Shown: piece after piece, positions 42,109-49,852 of the stretch
Position numbering within the stretch: the stretch's first letter is position 1
How the letters are laid out: each line of letters opens with the position of its first letter
NCBI GenBank assembly: GCA_963716925.1
Contig: CAVQUX010000020.1
Coordinates: forward strand, 62,001-126,000
Source of the DNA: DAISKN01 sp963716925
Lineage (GTDB): Bacteria; Acidobacteriota; Vicinamibacteria; Marinacidobacterales; SMYC01
Direction of reading: 5' to 3'
DNA: 64,000 bases
Made by a program: the position numbers and the translations under genes
Notes under the pieces: generated by a model
What the model was told of the DNA's origin: nothing
The model's database searches: none
Seen by the model: the letters and a program-made list of their open reading frames with translations, nothing else

Positions 42109-44577
42109 ATGTCCTCCCTAGGGCGCCGGATACATTCCCTAGCGCGCAAGCTCTCGCGCTCTCCCCTGTTCACGATCCTGTCGGTCGCCACCCTCGCCCT
42201 CGGCATCGGCGCGACCTCGGCGATTTTCAGCGTCGTTCACGGCGTCCTCTTGAAGCCCCTGCCTTTCGACGATCCGGACGAGCTCGTGGGGGTGTGGCAC
42301 GAGGCGCCCGGGCTCGGGTTCGACCTCTTGAACCAGGGACCGGCATTTCACTTCACCTACCGCGACGAGAGCCGGGTGTTCGACGACGTCGGGATGTGGC
42401 AGACCAATCAGGTGACGATTACCGGAGTCGCGGAACCCGAGCGGGTGCCGGCCATGAGGGTGACGGATGGGACGTTGACGCTTCTGAGGGTGAAGCCCGC
42501 CCTCGGCCGGGTATTCACGGCCGACGACGACAAGGCGGGGAGCGCCGAGACCGCCATCCTGAGCTACGGGTACTGGCAGCGGCGGTTCGGAGGAGAATCC
42601 GGGGTCATCGGGAAGACCCTCGACGTCAACGGCCGCCCGACGGAGGTCATCGGCGTTCTCCCCGCCGGTTTTCGCTTCCTTCGTTCGGATGCGGCCCTGT
42701 TCCTTCCCTTCCGGTTCGACCGTTCGGAGCTCTTCATAGGCAACTTCGCCTACCAGGGGATCGCCCGGCTCAAGAAGGGCTTCGGTCTCGCGGACGCGGA
42801 CGCCGACCTGTCACGGATGATCCCGCTCGCGGCGGAGAGGTTTCCGTTTCCGAGCGGCTTGACGGCGGGGATGCTAAAGGAAGCGCGGTTCGGTCCCAAC
42901 GTGCGTCCGCTCAAGGAAGACGTCGTGGGCGACGTGGGCACCACTCTCTGGATCCTTCTGGGAACGGTGGGAATGGTCCTCCTCATCGCTTGCGCGAACG
43001 TCGCCAATCTCTTCCTGGTGCGCGCGGAGGGCCGGCAGCGGGAGCTGGCGCTTCGTACCGCCCTCGGAGCGAACCGCGCCCGGGTGGCGAAGGAGCTCCT
43101 CGGGGAGAGCGTCACTCTCGGCCTGCTCGGAGGTCTCGCCGGCCTCGGGGTCGCCTTCGGAGCCATCCGGCTTCTCGTCGCCATGGCGCCGGAAACGCTT
43201 CCCCGTCTCGAGGAGATCGGAATCGACGCCACCGTCCTCGCGTTCACTCTGGGAATTTCACTCGCCGCGGGCCTCTTCTTCGGGCTGGTGCCCGTTCTCA
43301 AGTTCACCAAGCCCAACGTGGCGGGCGCGCTCAAAGAAGGAGGGCGGACCGCGAGCGACGGTCGAGAGCGGCAGCGCGCGCGAGGAGCGCTCGTGGTGGC
43401 GCAGATGGCGCTCGCCCTGGTGCTCCTCGTCGGGTCGGGACTCATGATCCGGAGCTTTCGCGCGCTCCGTGAAGTGCAACCGGGATTCGTGAATCCCGCC
43501 GAGGTGCTGACGTTCCGCGTCTCCATCCCCGAAGCCCAGGCCGAGACCGCGGACCAGGTGGCCCAGGTCCACGAGCAGATCCTGCGGAAGATCGAAGAGA
43601 TTCCCGGCGTCACGTCCGTAGGGATGTCGTCGTCCATCACCATGGACCGCGACAGCAGCAACGACCCCATCTTCGTCGAGGAGTTCCCCGTCGAGGGAGA
43701 CCAGCTTCCGCCGATTCGGCGCTTCAAATGGATCGCGCCCGGCTACTTCGAGACCATGGGCAACCCTCTCGTCGCCGGCCGCTCGGTGACGTGGGACGAC
43801 GTCCGCCTGAAGGCCCCCATAGCCGTCATAACGGAGACCCTCGCGCGCGAGTTCTGGCCGAGCCCGGCGGCGGCGCTCGGGAAACGAATCCGGGTGAATC
43901 CCAACGACAAATGGCGCGAGATCGTGGGGGTCGCGGGCGACGTCTACGACGATGGAGTCGATCAGAAGGTCACGGCCATCGTGTATTGGCCGATGACCGT
44001 CAACGACTTCTGGGACGAGATCGGTTTCGTCCAGAGGAACATGGGCTATGTCGTGCGCGGGAGCCGGACCGGGGAGCCCGGGTTCCTCGAGGAAGTGCGC
44101 AAAGCGGTGTGGTCCATCGACCCCGACGCTCCCATCGCGAACGTGAGGACGCTGGAGGACATCCTGAACGACTCCATGAGCCGCACCTCGTTCACGCTGG
44201 TCATGCTGGTGATCGCGTCGGTCGTGGCTCTTCTCATCGGGGCCGTGGGTCTCTACGGCGTCATCTCCTACGGAGTCACGCAGCGCACGCGCGAGATCGG
44301 GGTGCGTATGGCCCTCGGCGCCCGGGCTTCCGAGGTGAGCGGGATGTTCCTCCGCCGTGCGGCATTTCTCTCGGCAATCGGGATCGTCGTGGGGCTCGCC
44401 GCCGCCTTCGGCCTGACGCGCCTCATGAGCTCGCTCCTCTTCAACGTGAGCCCCGCGGATCCTCTGACCTACGCGGTCGTTTCCCTGGTGCTGGTCGCGA
44501 TCGCGCTTCTCGCGAGCTACATTCCCGCCCGCCGGGCATCCGGCATCGATCCCACCGAGGCCCTTCACTGGGAGTAG
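42109..44577 (+). CDS. ADOP-type ABC permease (MacB/FtsX duplicated) 2
   Basis: Second 822-residue duplicated permease. N-terminal helix SPLFTILSVATLALGIGATSAI; periplasmic core VKPALGRVFTADDDKAG and LDVNGRPTEVIGVLPAGFRF. FtsX signatures are GRQRELALRTALGANRARVAKELL and QRTREIGVRMALGARASEV, and the terminus is IPARRASGIDPTEALHWE. Compared with the copy at 25969 it shares the fold and ends but is clearly diverged. No ATPase gene adjoins. GAGGTGAACCC precedes the ATG. Confidence 0.9.
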   Translation: MSSLGRRIHSLARKLSRSPLFTILSVATLALGIGATSAIFSVVHGVLLKPLPFDDPDELVGVWHEAPGLGFDLLNQGPAFHFTYRDESRVFDDVGMWQTNQVTITGVAEPERVPAMRVTDGTLTLLRVKPALGRVFTADDDKAGSAETAILSYGYWQRRFGGESGVIGKTLDVNGRPTEVIGVLPAGFRFLRSDAALFLPFRFDRSELFIGNFAYQGIARLKKGFGLADADADLSRMIPLAAERFPFPSGLTAGMLKEARFGPNVRPLKEDVVGDVGTTLWILLGTVGMVLLIACANVANLFLVRAEGRQRELALRTALGANRARVAKELLGESVTLGLLGGLAGLGVAFGAIRLLVAMAPETLPRLEEIGIDATVLAFTLGISLAAGLFFGLVPVLKFTKPNVAGALKEGGRTASDGRERQRARGALVVAQMALALVLLVGSGLMIRSFRALREVQPGFVNPAEVLTFRVSIPEAQAETADQVAQVHEQILRKIEEIPGVTSVGMSSSITMDRDSSNDPIFVEEFPVEGDQLPPIRRFKWIAPGYFETMGNPLVAGRSVTWDDVRLKAPIAVITETLAREFWPSPAAALGKRIRVNPNDKWREIVGVAGDVYDDGVDQKVTAIVYWPMTVNDFWDEIGFVQRNMGYVVRGSRTGEPGFLEEVRKAVWSIDPDAPIANVRTLEDILNDSMSRTSFTLVMLVIASVVALLIGAVGLYGVISYGVTQRTREIGVRMALGARASEVSGMFLRRAAFLSAIGIVVGLAAAFGLTRLMSSLLFNVSPADPLTYAVVSLVLVAIALLASYIPARRASGIDPTEALHWE

Positions 44578-44629
44578 CGCTCACCGGTAAAGATTGCCCC
44601 CCGGGATTCGATCTGCGATGATCCGCGGA

Positions 44630-45772
44630 ATGGAACCGATCAGCAGACGCAGGTTCGTCGAGTCCCTGGGCACGACCGCGGCGGCGGGCTGGGCGATGCC
44701 TTCGCTGCGGGGATCGGCCGTGTCGCCGGAACGAGTGGTGCGGATGTCGGGCGACGGCGTCGGGCTTTCGCCGCGCGAATATGCGTCCCTGCTCGCGGAC
44801 ATCGCGATGCGCGCGGAAATCGACGAGGACAACTACCTCCTCGGCGGAGAAGTCGAGCGCTTCGAGCAGCGGTGGGCGGAACTGCTGGGGAAAGAGCGGG
44901 CAGTGTTCATGCCCTCCGGCACGCTGGCGAACCAGCTCGCGCTCCGGGCGCTCGCCGGAGACAAGCGCCGCGTGATCGTGCCCGAGACGAGCCACATCTA
45001 CAACGACACGGGGGACGCATCGCAGACGCTCTCGGGATTGACGCTGATGCCGCTCGGGCCGGGAAAGGCGACCTTCACCTGCGCCGAGGTCGAAGCGGTC
45101 CTCGCTCGAACGGCCGGCGGCCGCGTCAAAACCGAAGTCGGAGCCATCGCGGTCGAGAGCCCGGTGCGGCGGCTCCGGGGCCAGTTGTTCGACTGGGACG
45201 AGATGCAGCGGCTGTCCGCGTTCGCGCGCGAGGGCGGGATCGGCCTCCACCTCGACGGCGCGCGTCTCTTCATCGCCTCGGCCTACACCGGCATCTCCCC
45301 TGCGCAGTACGCGGCGCTTTTCGACACGGTGTACGTCTCGCTCTGGAAGTGCTTCAACAGCGGCATCGGGGCAATCCTCGCGGGCCCGCGATCGCTTCTC
45401 GACAGCATGTTCCACGTGCGCCGCATGTTCGGCGGAAACCTCGCCGTGGGTTGGCCGGCGGCGGTCGTCGCCACCCACTACATGGACGGATTCCTCGACC
45501 GGCTGCGCGCCGCCGTGCGCGTTTCCGAGGATTTCTACGCGGCTATCGGCCGAAACCCGGCGTTCTCCGTCGAGCGAGTGCCGGGCGGCACCAATCTCAC
45601 GCAGGTCACCGTGAAGACCAGCGACCGCGCCGCCTTCAAGAACCGCCTGGCGGAGCGCGGAGTGCTGCTCCCCGAAGGCGGAACGGACCGTATCACCCTC
45701 GGCGTGAACGAGACCTGGGCCCGCAGCTCGGCCGCCGACCTGGCGCTGGCCTTCGAACAGTCGGCGATCTGA
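44630..45772 (+). CDS. Threonine aldolase / beta-eliminating lyase-like with Tat-type leader
   Basis: PLP enzyme of the low-specificity L-threonine aldolase group. Residues typical of the fold: EVERFEQRWAELLGKERAVFMPSGTLANQLAL, VPETSHIYND, then LHLDGARLFIA with D209 near the pyridine nitrogen, and SLWKCFNSGIGAIL with the PLP lysine K240. The C-terminal domain ends with RITLGVNETWARSSA. The N-terminus MEPISRRRFVESLGTTAAAGWAMPSLRGSA has a twin-arginine motif and hydrophobic segment, which suggests export of a folded PLP-bound enzyme. Two more upstream in-frame ATGs exist at 44618 and near 44594; 44630 best fits the leader. Confidence 0.84.
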   Translation: MEPISRRRFVESLGTTAAAGWAMPSLRGSAVSPERVVRMSGDGVGLSPREYASLLADIAMRAEIDEDNYLLGGEVERFEQRWAELLGKERAVFMPSGTLANQLALRALAGDKRRVIVPETSHIYNDTGDASQTLSGLTLMPLGPGKATFTCAEVEAVLARTAGGRVKTEVGAIAVESPVRRLRGQLFDWDEMQRLSAFAREGGIGLHLDGARLFIASAYTGISPAQYAALFDTVYVSLWKCFNSGIGAILAGPRSLLDSMFHVRRMFGGNLAVGWPAAVVATHYMDGFLDRLRAAVRVSEDFYAAIGRNPAFSVERVPGGTNLTQVTVKTSDRAAFKNRLAERGVLLPEGGTDRITLGVNETWARSSAADLALAFEQSAI

Positions 45773-45795
45773 CCGGGCGCCGCTCGCCGTTCGTC

Positions 45796-46965
45796 TCAGC
45801 CCAGACGAATCCGCCGTGGGAGCTGCCCGTTGCTCTCCCAGTAGGTCTTCTTGCCCGCGAGTATCGGGTCGTCCATCGCCGGCTGCACTCTCCCCGACGT
45901 ATCGATCGCCCTCGAGACGATGGTGTGCTCGCCCGCCGCGGCGCCCGGCCAGTCGAGGTGCCAGAACTTCCAGGCGTAGGCTTCGTCCTTCCCTTCCCCG
46001 ATCATGGCCCGCCGCCAGTCGCCGTTGTCGACGCGAACCTCGACTCGATCCAGGGGAGCTCCCCATGCGGCGCCGTGGATGCGATAGCCCGAGCCCTGTC
46101 GCGTCACCTTGGCGGCGACGGATTTCACCAGCGCCCGGCCGACGGACGTCATGTTCCAGACGGTTTCGGGGCCCCGCTTCTCCTCGCGAAGCGTCACGTA
46201 GTCCTTCGCCATGAAGCGGCCCATGAACCGGGTGTCGATGACCTCGATGCGCTTCAGCCACTTCACGTTCGCGATTCCGAACCAGCCGGGGACGATCAGC
46301 CGCAAGGGGAATCCGTGATGGCCCGCGAGCGGGACTCCGTTCATCTCGTAGCAGAGCAGATTCTCCGGGCTCATCGCGTCCTCGAGCGACAGGCTCCTCG
46401 CAAAGTTCTGCTGGATCTTGTTGCCGCGGATCTCCTCGTCGCCGGCGTCGCTCCCGTAGAACACGACCTCGATCCCGTTCTGGAGCAGACCCGCTCTCTC
46501 CAGGATCGGCGCGAGCGGGCATCCAGTCCATTTCGCGTTCCCGATCCCGCCCCAGAACCAGGGAAACCCGTTGTTGCCCGAGCACTCCAGAGTGAAGGTC
46601 ACGTCGCGGCGCGGCATCGCCTTCAGATCGGCCAGGCGGTAGCTCCCCGGGCTCCTCACCAGACCCGTCACGTCGAGCTGCCACTGGCTCTCTTCGATCA
46701 CCGGCTTGTTGTAATGGCCGACGCGGAAGAAGCCTTCGTTGGGAGTGATCCACGATCCCAGCTTCTGCCAGTCGAGCATGCTGATCTCGTTCAGAGGCCA
46801 GGGACCGGGGGCCGTGGGAGGCGCCTCCGGATGGTCGAGGAACGGAATCACTTCCTCGCCCTGGACGGCGGGGAGCGCCGCCGCCACCACCTTCGCCTGG
46901 GCCAGCGCCAGCGCGCTGACCGCGGCTCCGCCTCGAGCGAGTGCTTCCCGACGCGTGATTTTCAT
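45796..46965 (-). CDS. Tat-exported sulfite-oxidase-family molybdoenzyme
   Basis: Molybdopterin-dependent oxidoreductase of the sulfite oxidase family (SorA/SoxC/SUOX type). Leader MKITRREALARGGAAVSALALAQA has paired arginines. The molybdenum cysteine is C128 in FTLECSGNN; the Moco domain continues with IQQNFARSLSLEDAM, GVPLAGHHGFPLRLIVPGWFG and NVKWLKRIEVID. The C-terminal Ig-like dimerisation domain is GAAWGAPLDRVEVRVDNGDWRRA. 389 residues, with no heme domain. It likely acts in the periplasm on sulfite or a sulfoxide; electron acceptor unknown. ATG 46965 follows GGAGG. Confidence 0.9.
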   Translation of the reverse strand: MKITRREALARGGAAVSALALAQAKVVAAALPAVQGEEVIPFLDHPEAPPTAPGPWPLNEISMLDWQKLGSWITPNEGFFRVGHYNKPVIEESQWQLDVTGLVRSPGSYRLADLKAMPRRDVTFTLECSGNNGFPWFWGGIGNAKWTGCPLAPILERAGLLQNGIEVVFYGSDAGDEEIRGNKIQQNFARSLSLEDAMSPENLLCYEMNGVPLAGHHGFPLRLIVPGWFGIANVKWLKRIEVIDTRFMGRFMAKDYVTLREEKRGPETVWNMTSVGRALVKSVAAKVTRQGSGYRIHGAAWGAPLDRVEVRVDNGDWRRAMIGEGKDEAYAWKFWHLDWPGAAAGEHTIVSRAIDTSGRVQPAMDDPILAGKKTYWESNGQLPRRIRLG

Positions 46966-47035
46966 GAGTGCCTCCGCGGCAGAGGTTGTCACAAGCCGCA
47001 CGGCGGATTCAACCGATTCTCGTATACTTCGCGGC

Positions 47036-47380
47036 ATGAAGAGACGCGAATTCCTGAAGACCATGGGTTCTTTCGGGGTTGCCGCGGGCCTTCCCGCGGG
47101 ACGGCCGCTCGAGACCGTGAGGGTGGGCGTCATCGGGCTCGGCGCCCGCGGAAGCTTTCACGACGTCTACGATGCCGCGAGCTGGTCGGCGATCGCCCCT
47201 CTCAGCGAGCGATCCGTCGCCAACCGATCGCTCCCCGTCGACGTGCCCGACTTCACCCGCGGCCGCTACAAGAGCCGCCAGCCGCTTCAGGTCGCGCGGG
47301 CTTCGGAAAGCGGACGTTTCCCGGTGTCGCTTCCGGCGAGAAACCAGGAGAGAACGAACGAGAGGAAGATGCCGAGCTGA
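47036..47380 (+). pseudogene. Truncated Gfo/Idh/MocA-family oxidoreductase remnant
   Basis: Starts well: MKRREFLKTMGSFGVAAGL is a Tat-type leader, and VRVGVIGLGARGSFH is the dinucleotide-binding opening of Gfo/Idh/MocA proteins. After about 40 residues the sequence no longer looks like the family, and it ends after 114 residues, overlapping the FTR1 gene on the other strand by 94 bases. Full members have 350-450 residues. I read it as the stump left when downstream sequence was lost or replaced. It could still make a small exported peptide. Confidence 0.6.
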
Positions 47381-49272
47381 AGCGACAGCCCCTCGAGCGT
47401 CGGCTGGAGCTCGAGGAAGGGAACGTAGGGCACCCAGTCGAGAGGTGTTTCCTGGACCCATCCGATCTTCTGCAGCTCGGCGATGCCGTAGCCGGCGAAA
47501 ACCAGGGAGAGAATTCCGAGGAGGATGCCGGTGATAGCGAAGAAAGGCTTCAGAGGAATTCTCTTGCCGTAGCGGAACATGAGGACGATGACCGCCAGGA
47601 GCACCACGAGCCCGGCGAGAAGGCCGAGAACGATCGCGCCGCCCGCGGCACTGCCGCTCCGAAGCCATAGGGCCTGGTAGAAGAGAACGGTCTCGAAGGC
47701 TTCGCGGTAGACGGCGAGAAAAGAGACCGTCGCAAGCGCGATGCCGCTGCCGGTTCCGAGCGCCGTCTTCGTCCTCTCCTGGATATAGCCCTTCCACCTC
47801 TTGAGGTCGGCGTTATGGAGTATCCAGAAGCTCACCGAGAAAAGGACCGCGGCCGCGAGGATCGAGGTCAGTCCCTCGAGGGCCTCGCGCTCCAGAGTGG
47901 AGGCCTCGACGAGGAGCTGGGCGAGGATCCAGGTGAGCCCGCCGGCTACGACCCCCGCGAGCGCGCCCCCCAGGGTATAACGCCTCAGCTCGGGAAGCCC
48001 GGCGGCCGCGAGATAGCTCAGGAGGATGGCGACGAGGAGGGCGGCCTCGATTCCCTCCCTGAGCAGGATCGCAGCCGACTGCACGAACGCGAACGCGAAC
48101 CCCGTTCCCGTGCCCGCGAGGGCCTTCCGCGCGTCCGCCGTCATCACTCGAATGCGGTCGAGCCGGTGCGCGACCGCCTCACGATCCCCTCCCTCCCGGA
48201 GCAGCGTCCGGTACTGCGTGAGCTCGCGCTCGAGGTTCCGGACGAGGCGCGCGTCGATCGAAAGGAGCGTGGCCTCGGTGAGCTCGATCCCTTCGAGGTA
48301 GGCCTCGATGCTCAACCGGACGGCGCGATCGCGCTCGCCGGCCTGGAACGCTCCGTAGCTCTCCTCGAGCTTCCGCTCGGCGAGGCGCAGAAGCTCGTCT
48401 CCCTGAGTCTCCGGAACCGCGCTGCGGTAGAAATCGAGCGCTCCCGGGTCGAGACGGTGCGAGGCTTTCAGCTCGTCGTCGGAGAGCGTCGCGAGCTCGC
48501 GGATGCTCACCGGAAGCGGCGCCGACTGCGGACTCGGCGCGAAGTCGTCTCGAAGAGTCATCAGATAGAAGGAGACGTCCCAGCGCTGCGCGGGGGTAAA
48601 CGCGTCCTCGAACGACGGCATCGCCGTTCTCGCGACTCCGAAGCCGACGGCGTTGTAGAGCTGGTGCGGAGCGACCTTTTTCATCCGGGCTTCACGGAAC
48701 GAGGTAGGCGGCGGGTTCTGGCTCGTCGCCGACAATCCCTTGCCGTCTCCAGCGGCGCCGTGGCACTGAGCGCAGGCGGACGCGTAGAGCTTCCTTCCCT
48801 CCTCGATTTTCGGGGCGCGGGCGGGATAGGTCACGAGTCCGAGCTCGCGCGTCATCCCCGCAACGAGCTCGCGCGTGAGGCTCAGAACCTTGGACGGATC
48901 CTGTTTTTCTTCCACGTAGGTCGCCAGACGGACGAGCTCCTCGCGCACCTCGCTGCCGTCCGGAGCGATTCGCGCGTGCTCTTCCACGAGAATCTTCGAG
49001 AACTGGCTCATCTCCTGGTACTCGAACTCGTCGAGGACCCGGCCGTCTTTGACGGCGCCCGGGTAGTCAGAGCCCACGTACTGGAGCAGGAACAGAAGCT
49101 CCTCGCCGCCGAGGCTCGCGCTGCCCGAGCCGGCGAAGGGACCCTCCGGGGACGATCCCCCGGTGGTGCCTCTCCGCGGGAGAAAGACCAGGAGGGCGCC
49201 GAGGACCAGAGGCACGAAGAGCAGCATCTGGGTGAAAGACCGTCGCCGGTCGGCGGCATTCCCTTTAGCCAT
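47287..49272 (-). CDS. Cytochrome c-FTR1 iron permease fusion
   Basis: 661 residues. An N-terminal membrane anchor (QMLLFVPLVLGALLVFLP) is followed by a periplasmic cytochrome c domain, with heme site C167AQC170H171 and probable axial Met in TAMPSFEDAF. A helical linker follows, and then seven or so membrane helices with the two FTR1 iron motifs, REGIE at 405-409 and REAFE at 523-527. The fusion suggests that iron is oxidised or reduced during uptake, as in FTR1/FetP-type high-affinity systems. The last residues run over the Gfo/Idh stump. ATG 49272 lies 14 bases from an inverted repeat that may be a metal-regulator site. Confidence 0.9.
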   Translation of the reverse strand: MAKGNAADRRRSFTQMLLFVPLVLGALLVFLPRRGTTGGSSPEGPFAGSGSASLGGEELLFLLQYVGSDYPGAVKDGRVLDEFEYQEMSQFSKILVEEHARIAPDGSEVREELVRLATYVEEKQDPSKVLSLTRELVAGMTRELGLVTYPARAPKIEEGRKLYASACAQCHGAAGDGKGLSATSQNPPPTSFREARMKKVAPHQLYNAVGFGVARTAMPSFEDAFTPAQRWDVSFYLMTLRDDFAPSPQSAPLPVSIRELATLSDDELKASHRLDPGALDFYRSAVPETQGDELLRLAERKLEESYGAFQAGERDRAVRLSIEAYLEGIELTEATLLSIDARLVRNLERELTQYRTLLREGGDREAVAHRLDRIRVMTADARKALAGTGTGFAFAFVQSAAILLREGIEAALLVAILLSYLAAAGLPELRRYTLGGALAGVVAGGLTWILAQLLVEASTLEREALEGLTSILAAAVLFSVSFWILHNADLKRWKGYIQERTKTALGTGSGIALATVSFLAVYREAFETVLFYQALWLRSGSAAGGAIVLGLLAGLVVLLAVIVLMFRYGKRIPLKPFFAITGILLGILSLVFAGYGIAELQKIGWVQETPLDWVPYVPFLELQPTLEGLSLQLGIFLSFVLSWFLAGSDTGKRPLSEARAT

Positions 49273-49285
49273 CGGACCAAGCTTA

Positions 49286-49310
49286 CCTGAAAATGAAACC
49301 TGTTTTCAAG
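49286..49310 (-). promoter_or_regulatory. AT-rich palindrome upstream of FTR1, possible metal-responsive operator
   Basis: CCTGAAAA (49286-49293) and TTTTCAAG (49303-49310) form an inverted repeat, seven of eight positions paired, with nine bases between. It is 14 bases from the FTR1 start and strikingly AT-rich for this genome. A 21-base TGAAAA-n9-TTTTCA shape is compatible with a Fur-type site but does not match the 19-base Fur consensus closely. It overlaps the stop codon of the upstream gene. Confidence 0.4.
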
Positions 49311-49800
49311 TTTCTTCCGCGGCGGGCCAGCGGCGGGAAAGCGCGATGAAGAATCGGCCGAGCAGGCTGACGACCCCGATTCCGAGGCCCACGACCACCC
49401 CGGCGTCGATGATCCCCCGCCAAGGCTGCGGGAGGCGCCGGACGCCGAAGACCACCGCGGCGATAACCAGGACCAGGGTCCAGCTGGTGATCCTCGTCTT
49501 CCGGGACGCTTGGAAGAGTCCGATGCAGTACGGAGCCGCGAGCAGGACCCGGAGAGGCGTCGGGTTCCGTCCGAGGTCGAGGGCGCGCCCGACCACCCGG
49601 GGCGAGAATTTCCGATGGAATCCGCGATAGCCCTCCGCGTACGCGTTGAATCCCACCCAGGTGAGCAGCAGCAGCCAGTGCCGAGGTCCGAGGGAGCTCG
49701 AGACGATCGGCTCGAGCGCGTAAGGCGTCAGCTGATAGAGGGCGCGGCCCAGCAGCAGAACCACGCCGAGGATGCCCCAGCTCGCGATTCCCACCGACAT
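49306..49800 (-). CDS. Membrane protein of unknown family, about 164 aa
   Basis: Two or three membrane segments near the N-terminus (ASWGILGVVLLLGRALYQL, then HWLLLLTWVGFNAYAEGYRGF) and two at the C-terminus (SWTLVLVIAAVVFGV, DAGVVVGLGIGVVSLLGRFFIAL). I do not recognise the family. NAYAEGYRGFHRKFSPRVV is a conserved-looking loop. ATG 49800 has GGAG upstream. It lies 33 bases before the FTR1 gene on the same strand, so it may be co-transcribed, and is divergent from the formate dehydrogenase operon across 52 bases. Confidence 0.65.
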   Translation of the reverse strand: MSVGIASWGILGVVLLLGRALYQLTPYALEPIVSSSLGPRHWLLLLTWVGFNAYAEGYRGFHRKFSPRVVGRALDLGRNPTPLRVLLAAPYCIGLFQASRKTRITSWTLVLVIAAVVFGVRRLPQPWRGIIDAGVVVGLGIGVVSLLGRFFIALSRRWPAAEET

Positions 49801-49852
49801 GAGCGCTCCACGATACACGAGACGGCGCGAACCTCCGTGATAAACTTCACCA

